Shown here: piece by piece, positions 6,346 to 12,671 of the stretch
How positions within the stretch are numbered: the stretch's first letter is position 1
How the letters are laid out: each line of letters begins with the position of its first letter
Assembly: GCA_900319985.1 (NCBI GenBank)
Contig: ONQL01000051.1
Span: forward strand, 1 to 12,671
Direction: 5' to 3'
Length of the DNA: 12,671 bases
From: an uncultured Methanobrevibacter sp.
GTDB taxonomy: Archaea; Methanobacteriota; Methanobacteria; Methanobacteriales; Methanobacteriaceae
Notes under the pieces: model-generated
The model's database searches: none
Seen by the model: only the letters and a program-made list of their open reading frames with translations
Told to the model about the DNA's origin: nothing
Translations under genes and position numbers: made by a program

Positions 6346-6780
6346 TTTTCTTTTATATCCTTGAATGCAGAAGTTGCAGCCACTGCACCTTCTCCGCATG
6401 CCACTAACCACCGTTTTAAACCTATACACACATCACCTATGGCATATACGTAATCTATGTTTGTTTTTTTGCTCTTTGTCAATGATTTTGTGTCCGGTAT
6501 CATCCAGTTCGACTCCAATCTGTTTTGCAGGCTCTGTATGTGAGAGGTATCCTACGCTGATGAAAACTCCGTTTACGGGAAAATCTTGAATTTCACCTGT
6601 TTTTGTATCTTTTAGGACAACTCTACAAACATGTCACCTTTGATTTCTTTTAACTTTCTCACTGCCATTTATTATTTTGGGTATTGTTTCTGTTTAAAAA
6701 TCGTCATGGGGCATTGGTAACTACATTTGGATTTTGATAAATTTTTCGACTTGAAATCATGAATGCGTTCAACAAAATAA
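6342..6780 (-). pseudogene. trxB: Thioredoxin reductase relic (C-terminal half only, multiply frameshifted)
   Basis: Translating the minus strand in shifting frames gives the C-terminal half of a TrxB-like flavoprotein. The segments in order are FVERIHDFKSKN, RKIYQNPNVVTNA, TETIPKIINGSEKVK, EIKGDMFVE, VVLKDTKTGEIQDFPVNGVF, ISVGYLSHTEPAKQIGVELD, and finally IDYVYAIGDVCIGLKRWLVA plus CGEGAVAATSAFKDIKEN before TAA. YAIGDV...ACGEGA is the FAD-binding GD motif of the family. Lesions are frame changes near 6745 and 6705, an in-frame TAA at 6694-6696, an extra A near 6648-6651, a lost base near 6621, and an extra A in the seven-A run at 6464-6470. The FAD and CxxC-bearing N-terminal half is absent; the homology fades at about 6780, close to the adhesin promoter. 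The gene is dead. An intact copy would have to exist elsewhere. Confidence 0.85.
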
Positions 6781-6797
6781 TTAAATAATTTTAAAAA

Positions 6798-6833
6798 CAA
6801 AAATATATATCGTATAAATATTACATTGGAGGA
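6798..6833 (+). promoter_or_regulatory. TATA box and strong ribosome binding site of the adhesin gene
   Basis: AAATATATAT at 6801-6810, preceded by an A-rich BRE-like run, is a good archaeal TATA box. GGAGGA at 6828-6833 is a near-perfect Shine-Dalgarno sequence 8 bases before a TTG codon at 6842, which decides the unusual start. The expected transcription start would be close to the Shine-Dalgarno sequence, so the leader is short. Confidence 0.6.
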
Positions 6834-6841
6834 AAAGTATT

Positions 6842-9800
6842 TTGCATAATCGGAATTTAATAGTATTTGTAGCATTTTTTGTATGTCTGCTGGCTGTTTC
6901 TGCAGTAAGTGCAAATGATGCAAATGATGCTGTAACGGCCAGTGTAGATGCTGGTCGGGCGTCATTGTCCTCAAGTAATGTAATGATTGAGGATAATCTG
7001 CAAATAAATGAAGATAACTCTACATTGACACATGTGGATTCAACACATGATCAATTGAAAATAGAAAATGATGATGAAAAATTAAGTGTTTTAAATGATG
7101 AGAATGTTTTAAGCAGTGCTGAAACTTTTAACGGCACTACTTTTTCTGAATTGAGAAGTAAAATAAATTCTTTAAAAAATGGCGATGTTTTGGATTTGAC
7201 CAGTAATGTCACTCAAGATGGAAACAGTTATATTGCCATTTCAAAGTCAATAACAATAAACGGAAATGGCATAACCATTGATGCAAAGGGCAAATCCAGG
7301 ATTTTTAACATTCAAAGTAGTGCTACTGTAGTCCTGAACAACATCACATTTACAAACGGATATCACGGTGAACAAGCTGGAGCAATCAATATTGAAAATG
7401 GTAAGCTGACTGTTACATCATCCAATTTCATTAAAAACATAGCGCAAGAGGATGGTGGTGCAATCTACAATAAGGGCACCCTGAATATTACCGATACATA
7501 CTTTATTGCCAACAAGGCAAATAAGTGGGATGGTGGAGCAATCTTTAATAATGGGGGAACTAAAATGACCCTTGCAGATTCCCACTTCATCAACAACACA
7601 GCAGGCGATGGTGGTGGAGCAATAATTAATCTTGGAGATTGTAATGTCAATATTACAGATTCATACTTCATCAATAACATAGCCTACGTCAGGCAAAATT
7701 ACGATGGTGGAGCAATATTTAGTTTTACATCTAATGTTAATATTGAACGTTCATATTTCGCCAACAACAAAGCAAAAAATTATGGTGGTGCAGTCGAAAG
7801 TTGGTATGGTAAAACAAATATTGAAGATTCATACTTCATCGCCAACAAGGTAGATAGATGGAATGGTGGAGCAGTCTTCGCTGATTCATGTGATTTTACA
7901 GTTACCGGCTCATTATTCATCAACAACACAGCAAACCATTATGGAGGAGCACTTTATATTTCTAACAATAATAATGAGAAGGTCACCAATAGCGTTTTCA
8001 TAAATAACAAAGCAGATGGAAGGAATCCTAATACTTACAATATTGATAATGACAGAACAACAGTTTACTCAAAGGATTCTCCTCTCATCATCAATGACAA
8101 TTGGTGGGGTACAAATGACCCTGTTTGGAAAGATCTGATTTATGGCGCAAATCCATCAAGCTATGCTGTTTTAAATGTCAGTGCGGATGCAGTAATCATT
8201 CCATGGGGTTCTGCAGTAAAATTGGACTATGCATTCTATAAAAATGGAACTGATGAATTGCTATCTCTTCCAGCAAGACCTATTGAATTATCTGCAACCG
8301 GCGGACAGCTGGATAACACTTCAGGAAATTTAACCGGTGTGTTTTCAACCGAATTCAGCTGCGATACTCTTGGTGATTATGAAATCACTGCAAAAGTCGA
8401 TAATCAGGAAATAAAAATCGCAGAAAAAGTAATATTAATGTTGTATGTCAATTCAACTGCAGTTCCTGGTGGTGACGGAAAAAGCGAGGCAACCCCATTC
8501 CAAACATTGAAAGAGGCATTGGATGTGGCTGTTGATGATTATACACTCATCAGGATTGCTTCCGGAACATACACTGGAAATGACAATATAGGATTGACCG
8601 TTGATAAAAACTTGACTTTAGAAAAATACGGCGACGGCGAAGCGACTTTTGATGCACAGGGACTTGACAGGATTTTGACTGTTGATGCCGGAGCAGTTAA
8701 TGTCATAGGTTTAACATTTAGAAATGGAAAATTTGCGGGTAATGGTGGAGCAATTTACTTTGACGGTTTAGGAAAAGTTGAAAATTGTACTTTCATTAAC
8801 AACACTGCTTTAGAAGGTGGTGCAATTTACTTTTACACTGCATCTACTGTAACAAATTCCGATTTCACAAACAACTCTGCAGCTTCTGGAGGCGGTGCAA
8901 TTTACTTCGTAGAAATTGGCGATGTCGCAGATTGTACATTTGCCAACAACAAAGCAACCACCTATGGCGGTGCTATTGAATTTGCAGCGGAGGGTAGTCT
9001 AACAAATTGTAATTTCACAAACAACACAGCAAACAAAGATGGCGGAGCAGTTTGCTTTGATAAAACCTGTAATGTTACCAATTGTAATTTCACAAACAAC
9101 ACCGCAGACCAAAATGGCGGTGCAATTAAATTTAACAGTACAGGTAATCTGACCAATTCTAATTTTGCTGGAAACATAGCAAAAGGTAATAAATGTTATG
9201 GTGGTGCTGTCTGGATTAACTCCGGCAGTGTAGAAAACTGTAATTTTACTGACAACAAAGCAACTGGTCTGGAAAGTAGGGGTAATGCAATTTACTTCGA
9301 AAATAATGGTAATGTAACAAATTGTAATTTCACTAACCACAATGTAGCTAATTGTGGTGCAGTTTTCTTCTTTAAAAATGCTAATTTAAGAAATTGTAAT
9401 TTCATCAACAACACCAATGCACTTTTTATTGTAGAATATGGGGATGTGGAAAGCTGTAATTTCATTAACAACAAAGCAAATAAGGATCCTGGAAATATTG
9501 GTGCTGCTCGTGTGAACCATGGTCATGTTATAAATTGTAATTTCACAAACAACACTGCTTCTCATTATACTGGTGCTCTCGATATGCTCGGAGGTACTGT
9601 TGAAAACTGTACTTTCATTAACAACTCTGCAGCCGATGAGGGCGGTGCGCTTGGGTTCATGTATGAAGCCAAGGTGATGAATTGTAATTTCACAAACAAC
9701 AAAGCAACATCTGGTTGTGGCGGTGCGATTTACTTTTTTAATCCAGGTGAAGTAATTAATTGCTATTTCACAAACAACACTGCTAAAAATGGAGGTGCGG

Positions 9801-11029
9801 TTTACTTTATGAACGGAGGCAATGTAGCCCGTTGTAATTTCACAGGCAATAAAGCCATTGCCGGTTCTGCAATTTATTTCTACGGTGATAAATATGAAAG
9901 AAGTATTTCCAATTCCAGTTTCTTAAACAATAGGGCTAATGCGGATGCTGACACTCCATTAACAGTGACAATTAATGAAAATGATATTACAATTATTTTC
10001 AAGGGACAGAATAACTATTTAAATGCGATTTATTCCAGATTTGATCGTGAATTCAAGTTTAGCAATGTGACTTATTGGGGCGCAAAAGGAATTTCAAACA
10101 CAGACACTGACGCTCCGGTCAAATCCAATTGTGAAGCAGGTCAAAACATAACAGTCAAAGGTGTGGCCAATGGAAATATTTTAGATATAACCAGCGTCAC
10201 AGATGATGAGGGTAAAATTGTTTTAGACATAAGCGCTGGCGACAATTATTACATAACTGTCCGCCACGATGAGGATTCCTACTACACTGAAGTTGAAAAG
10301 GTAATTTCAAAAAACATGGCCTACACTGTAAATGTTACTTCTCAGACAACCCACAATAAGACAGTTAACGTCACTGCAAAATCAGACATATTCAATGAAG
10401 TCCTGCCTGGCAGATTACTGTTTATATTGCCTGACGGCACTAAAATCAATGCAACTTATGCTTCTAACGGTATATGGTGGACAGTACATAAATTTGATGA
10501 TTACACTGAATATGATGTCAATGCATCATATGTCGGATTGGATAATGTTACTTTCAAAAATGCAACCATCAATATCACTAGAGCTGATTCAACAATAACC
10601 TTGGACAATATTATTAGAGATTATGGAAATTCAACTAATATTACTATAACAACTGAAGGTGCAACTGCTGTTACTGCTAAGATTAATGATAAAGATGTTG
10701 ATGTTATTGACAATTATACCATTCCAATTTCCGGTTTGGGTGCTGGAAATTACACATTAACAGTTACAACAACACCTGACGAGGATCATAACTCCGTAAC
10801 TAAAACTGTAAAAATTACTGTAAATAAGCGATTTACTGAAATTACTTTAACTAATGAAACTCTTGATTTGAAAGCTAAAGAATCTGTTGGGACAGGTGCT
10901 GCTTTGACTCCGGGTGATGCAGGTACATTAAACTACACTTCAAGCAATGAAGATGTTGTTAAAGTTGAAAATGGCAAAATTATAGCTATTGCAGCTGGTA
11001 AAGCCAATTACTGTATCATTTGCAGGTAA
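6842..11029 (+). CDS. Adhesin-like surface protein, N-terminal 1388 residues before a frameshift
   Basis: A large secreted cell-surface protein of the adhesin-like type common in Methanobrevibacter. TTG 6842 is supported by GGAGGA 8 bases upstream and by the signal peptide it begins (hydrophobic core about 6-20, cleavage after VSA24). Residues about 25-95 are a polar Ser/Asn/Asp-rich linker. A first right-handed beta-helix spans about 96-420, with seven GGA[IVL] coils between 205 and 373 and a closing NWWGTNDPVW. A beta-sandwich-like linker follows to about 530. A second beta-helix starts with YVNSTAVPGGDGKSEATPFQ at 535 and has about 16 coils at 635-1030 with GGAIYF and NCNFTNNTA themes. Ig-like domains occupy about 1100-1330, and a Big-type repeat starts at 1331. 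The frame breaks after A1388, so NYCIICR before the stop is out of frame. Many N-x-S/T sequons suggest glycosylation. Whether this is a pseudogene or an assembly error cannot be told here. Confidence 0.85.
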   Translation: MHNRNLIVFVAFFVCLLAVSAVSANDANDAVTASVDAGRASLSSSNVMIEDNLQINEDNSTLTHVDSTHDQLKIENDDEKLSVLNDENVLSSAETFNGTTFSELRSKINSLKNGDVLDLTSNVTQDGNSYIAISKSITINGNGITIDAKGKSRIFNIQSSATVVLNNITFTNGYHGEQAGAINIENGKLTVTSSNFIKNIAQEDGGAIYNKGTLNITDTYFIANKANKWDGGAIFNNGGTKMTLADSHFINNTAGDGGGAIINLGDCNVNITDSYFINNIAYVRQNYDGGAIFSFTSNVNIERSYFANNKAKNYGGAVESWYGKTNIEDSYFIANKVDRWNGGAVFADSCDFTVTGSLFINNTANHYGGALYISNNNNEKVTNSVFINNKADGRNPNTYNIDNDRTTVYSKDSPLIINDNWWGTNDPVWKDLIYGANPSSYAVLNVSADAVIIPWGSAVKLDYAFYKNGTDELLSLPARPIELSATGGQLDNTSGNLTGVFSTEFSCDTLGDYEITAKVDNQEIKIAEKVILMLYVNSTAVPGGDGKSEATPFQTLKEALDVAVDDYTLIRIASGTYTGNDNIGLTVDKNLTLEKYGDGEATFDAQGLDRILTVDAGAVNVIGLTFRNGKFAGNGGAIYFDGLGKVENCTFINNTALEGGAIYFYTASTVTNSDFTNNSAASGGGAIYFVEIGDVADCTFANNKATTYGGAIEFAAEGSLTNCNFTNNTANKDGGAVCFDKTCNVTNCNFTNNTADQNGGAIKFNSTGNLTNSNFAGNIAKGNKCYGGAVWINSGSVENCNFTDNKATGLESRGNAIYFENNGNVTNCNFTNHNVANCGAVFFFKNANLRNCNFINNTNALFIVEYGDVESCNFINNKANKDPGNIGAARVNHGHVINCNFTNNTASHYTGALDMLGGTVENCTFINNSAADEGGALGFMYEAKVMNCNFTNNKATSGCGGAIYFFNPGEVINCYFTNNTAKNGGAVYFMNGGNVARCNFTGNKAIAGSAIYFYGDKYERSISNSSFLNNRANADADTPLTVTINENDITIIFKGQNNYLNAIYSRFDREFKFSNVTYWGAKGISNTDTDAPVKSNCEAGQNITVKGVANGNILDITSVTDDEGKIVLDISAGDNYYITVRHDEDSYYTEVEKVISKNMAYTVNVTSQTTHNKTVNVTAKSDIFNEVLPGRLLFILPDGTKINATYASNGIWWTVHKFDDYTEYDVNASYVGLDNVTFKNATINITRADSTITLDNIIRDYGNSTNITITTEGATAVTAKINDKDVDVIDNYTIPISGLGAGNYTLTVTTTPDEDHNSVTKTVKITVNKRFTEITLTNETLDLKAKESVGTGAALTPGDAGTLNYTSSNEDVVKVENGKIIAIAAGKANYCIICR
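7440..8035 (+). repeat. Beta-helix coil repeats, first domain (Ser/Tyr type)
   Basis: Imperfect coils of about 22-30 residues, each ending in a DGGAIYN-like turn and a strand such as TDSYFINN, ERSYFANN, EDSYFIAN or TGSLFINN. The position before the inward aromatic is Ser or Thr in every coil, never Cys. The GGA[I/V] plus F--N pattern is the polymorphic membrane protein repeat also seen in chlamydial Pmp proteins. Confidence 0.8.
8740..9920 (+). repeat. Beta-helix coil repeats, second domain (cysteine-ladder type)
   Basis: About 16 coils of roughly 20-28 residues built on GGAIYF...V-NCNFTNNTA. At DNA level AATTGTAATTTCACAAACAA recurs exactly at 9005, 9080, 9533 and 9680, with near copies at about 9318, 9391 and 9454. 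Thirteen coils carry Cys in the NC-F position (ENCTF, ADCTF, TNCNF, RNCNF, ESCNF, INCYF and similar), while three have Ser. The DNA likeness suggests recent duplication or gene conversion among coils. Confidence 0.85.
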
Positions 11030-11840
11030 TGATAACAATACTGCTGCTGAAAGCAAAAATATTACAGTAACTGTTACACCAATAGACACTAATGTAACTG
11101 TAAATAAAACAAAATTTGAATTGGTTATCGGTGATATAGCATACATCATTGCGAATGCTACTCCTGAAGGTTTGGTAATTGATTATGCAACTGATGATAC
11201 TGATGTTATCTCTATTGATAAAAATGGTCACATTATTGCACTTTCCAATGGTACTGCACTTATTTTTGTCAGCGTTGGGGACAACCGCATCTACGACTAT
11301 AATGTTGTTAATGTATATGTTGTCGTGAAAAAATATACTGAAATTACTTTAACTAATGAAACTTTTGATTTGAAAGCTAATGAATCTGTTGGGACAGGTG
11401 CTGCTTTGACTCCGGGTGATGCGGGAAGTTTAAATTATACTTCAAGCAATGAAGATGTTGTTAAAGTTGAAAATGGCAAAATCATTGCTGTTGGAGCAGG
11501 AAAAGCTACTATTATAGTATCTTTCACAGGCAATGACAACTATGCTGCTGCTGAAAGCAAAAATATCGCAGTGACTGTTACACCACTGGATGCCAGCATT
11601 AGCGTTAATAAAACAAAATATGAATTAATAGTTGGCGATGAAGCAGATATCGTTGCAAATGCTACTCCGAAAGGTTTGGTAATTGATTATGCAACTGATG
11701 ATACTAATATTGTCACCATTGATAAAAATGGTCATATTACCGCACTTTCCAATGGTACTGCACTTATTTTCGTAAGTGTTGGAGACAACCGCATCTATGA
11801 CTATGAGGTTGTTAATGTTATCGTCACCGTGAAAAAAACC
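10835..11840 (+). repeat. Two tandem copies of a 504-bp unit (first copy 502 bp)
   Basis: ACTGAAATTACTTTAACTAA begins both copies at 10835 and 11337, and the next diverged start (ACTGAAATAG) is at 11841. The spacings are therefore 502 and 504. Each unit codes two Ig-like subdomains of about 84 residues: TEITLTNET-DLKA-ESVGT onward, then TP-D--V-VNKTK-EL--GD onward. Several stretches of 30-40 bases are identical between copies, for example the regions coding YTSSNEDVVKVENGKI and GLVIDYATDDT. The missing two bases in copy one cause the frameshift. Confidence 0.9.
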
Positions 11841-12671
11841 ACTGAAATAGACGTTAATGTAAATGCTGATGAAAATAATGTGACTATTACTGCAACTGTT
11901 GACAGTACTGCAAGCGGCTTTGTAAAATATACTATTAATGGTCAGGATGTTTATGTTGATGTGAATAATGGTGAGGCTATTTATAATATCATATTGCCTG
12001 CAGACAATTATACTGTTCAAGCTACTTATATGGGCGACAATAATTTCAATTCAAACAGCACTTCCGAATCATTTACCGTATGGGGACATGTTAAACAAAA
12101 CACAAATATTATTCCAAATGTTACCGTGAACAATGATACTGCAACAATAACTGTTATCGTTAATGAAAATGCTACTGGTTCTGTTATTTTTGCTATTTCA
12201 GGTAAAACATTCATTGTTCCTGTTGAAAGTGGTAAAGCTGTCTTCTCAAACGACTTCAAACCGGGACCTTACACTGCAAATATAACTTATTTGGGTGATG
12301 ATGACTTTAATGCAAACAGTACTGAGATTACTTTCTCTGTTGTGGAAAAACCTCTTAAAGACACTTCTATTGATGTTGGTATTGATATTGATGATAATAA
12401 CGTTACAATTTGGGTCGTTGTTGATAGGAATGCTACTGGATTTGTAAAATTTGAAGTTTCAGGTGCTGAAAATTACACCGTATATGAAGAAGTCGCTCGT
12501 GGAAAAGTAGCTCTTGAAGATGTATTGGCTGTTGGAGATTATACTGTGGTTGTAACTTATCTTGGTGATGATGAGTTCAATTCTAATTCTACAGTAAAAT
12601 CTTTCACAATTGCGGGACATGTTAAAAAGGATACTTCCATTTCAGCTGTTCCTAAAGTTGATAACTACACT
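11007..12671 (+). CDS. Adhesin-like protein, continuation in shifted frame (runs off right edge)
   Basis: From ATT 11007 the shifted frame stays open for 555 codons to the window end, with no stop. It continues the interrupted Big-type domain directly as ITVSFAGNDNNTAAESKNIT. It contains the rest of the first 168-residue repeat, a complete second copy (11337-11840) and then Ig-like repeats of the Big_3_5 kind. These are marked by DNYTVQATYMGDNNFNSNS, PYTANITYLGDDDFNANS and DYTVVVTYLGDDEFNSNS, spaced 87 and 90 residues. There is no ribosome binding site or start at its beginning, so it is not a separate gene but the second half of the same one. A C-terminal anchor, if present, lies outside the window. 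In an intact allele the protein would exceed 1940 residues within this window alone. Confidence 0.85.
   Translation, partial: MTVSFAGNDNNTAAESKNITVTVTPIDTNVTVNKTKFELVIGDIAYIIANATPEGLVIDYATDDTDVISIDKNGHIIALSNGTALIFVSVGDNRIYDYNVVNVYVVVKKYTEITLTNETFDLKANESVGTGAALTPGDAGSLNYTSSNEDVVKVENGKIIAVGAGKATIIVSFTGNDNYAAAESKNIAVTVTPLDASISVNKTKYELIVGDEADIVANATPKGLVIDYATDDTNIVTIDKNGHITALSNGTALIFVSVGDNRIYDYEVVNVIVTVKKTTEIDVNVNADENNVTITATVDSTASGFVKYTINGQDVYVDVNNGEAIYNIILPADNYTVQATYMGDNNFNSNSTSESFTVWGHVKQNTNIIPNVTVNNDTATITVIVNENATGSVIFAISGKTFIVPVESGKAVFSNDFKPGPYTANITYLGDDDFNANSTEITFSVVEKPLKDTSIDVGIDIDDNNVTIWVVVDRNATGFVKFEVSGAENYTVYEEVARGKVALEDVLAVGDYTVVVTYLGDDEFNSNSTVKSFTIAGHVKKDTSISAVPKVDNYT
11841..12671 (+). 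repeat. Tandem Ig-like (Big_3_5-type) domain repeats
   Basis: Three domains and the start of a fourth, each opening with an N-V-T-I-T strand, a central ATGFVKF/ASGFVKY-like turn and a closing Y-YLGDD-FN-NST strand. Equivalent points fall at 12003, 12264 and 12534, giving periods of 261 and 270 bp. A GHVKQ/GHVKK linker recurs between domains. Copies are diverged at DNA level, unlike the upstream 504-bp pair, so they are older. They probably form the stalk that holds the beta-helices away from the cell. Confidence 0.75.

Noticed and set aside
6214..6429. Minus-strand frame with a Cys-rich RRRCSGCNFCIQGYKRK segment resembling a zinc-binding peptide
   Set aside because: It is an out-of-frame reading of the trxB relic (true frame: CGEGAVAATSAFKDIKEN) continued antisense to the small membrane gene; no ribosome binding site.
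6365..6589. Plus-strand frame of 74 codons in the trxB relic region
   Set aside because: Antisense to the recognisable TrxB remnant, with no ribosome binding site and no protein-like features.
6672..6974. Minus-strand 100-codon frame spanning the adhesin start and promoter
   Set aside because: Its C-terminal part is a trxB remnant (FVERIHDFKSKN), but the rest is antisense to the adhesin signal peptide and promoter; not a gene of its own.
8962..9474. Several minus-strand frames of 60-113 codons inside the adhesin
   Set aside because: They mirror the repeats of the plus-strand beta-helix, have monotonous repetitive translations and no start signals.
9005..9700. Recurring 20-25 base DNA repeat that could suggest a CRISPR array
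   Set aside because: Repeats are imperfect, irregularly spaced and lie in frame in a coding region as NCNFTNNTA coils; the intervals are coding turns, not unique spacers.
10995..11020. Programmed ribosomal frameshifting in the adhesin gene
   Set aside because: No slippery heptamer or downstream structure is evident, and the repeat spacing (502 versus 504) shows a physical loss of two bases.
10995..11020. Homopolymer-based phase variation
   Set aside because: The break lies in GCCAATTACTG with no mononucleotide run; at most a two-unit CA slip is possible, too short for typical contingency loci.
11625..12259. Minus-strand frames of 77-131 codons opposite the Ig-like repeats
   Set aside because: The plus strand is continuously open here and codes recognisable Ig-like repeats; the reverse frames are compositional shadows.

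Overview
The window looks like a piece of an archaeal genome from the order Methanobacteriales, most likely Methanobrevibacter or a close relative (inference). The grounds are AT-rich DNA with archaeal TATA boxes and GGAG/GGTGA-type ribosome binding sites, GMP synthetase split into two separate genes, the archaeal proteins NreA and Cgi121, and a giant secreted adhesin-like protein of the type that is abundant in gut and rumen Methanobrevibacter.

Layout. Positions 1-80 hold the 3' part of a 5S rRNA gene entering from the left, followed by a T-rich terminator. A plus-strand pair follows: an (R)-citramalate/2-isopropylmalate synthase family enzyme (cimA, probable TTG start at 177) and the KEOPS subunit Cgi121 (1652-2140). 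Cgi121 converges on, and overlaps by 17 bp, a minus-strand block. Read in its own direction, that block is guaAA (5485-6057), an unrecognised 86-residue acidic protein (5232-5492), guaAB (4304-5230), a perfect hairpin with a T-rich tail, nreA (3070-4251, with a C-terminal PCNA-binding motif) and a DegT-like PLP enzyme (2124-3077). The genes in this block overlap or nearly touch, except at the hairpin.

The right half is accessory. An AT-rich divergent promoter region precedes a 48-residue hydrophobic membrane protein (6199-6345), which is too short for most gene finders and is probably read from a leaderless mRNA. Facing it is the decayed C-terminal half of a thioredoxin reductase gene (6342-6780, minus), with several frameshifts and an in-frame stop. 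From 6842 to the right edge runs one adhesin-like gene: signal peptide, two parallel beta-helix domains, then tandem Ig-like domains. Its frame is broken at about 11006 by loss of two bases. A neighbouring 504-bp tandem copy shows this directly, because the damaged copy is 502 bp. Reading resumes in the shifted frame and stays open to the end of the window.

How the genes work together. The left half is housekeeping: isoleucine/leucine-type 2-oxoacid synthesis, tRNA t6A modification, GMP synthesis and PCNA-linked DNA repair. The right half concerns the cell surface. I found no CRISPR array, tRNA, transposase or recognisable defence system. The less expected items are the small acidic protein inside the GMP synthetase operon, the cysteine ladder confined to the second beta-helix, the ruler-like evidence for the adhesin frameshift, and the trxB relic beside the adhesin promoter.
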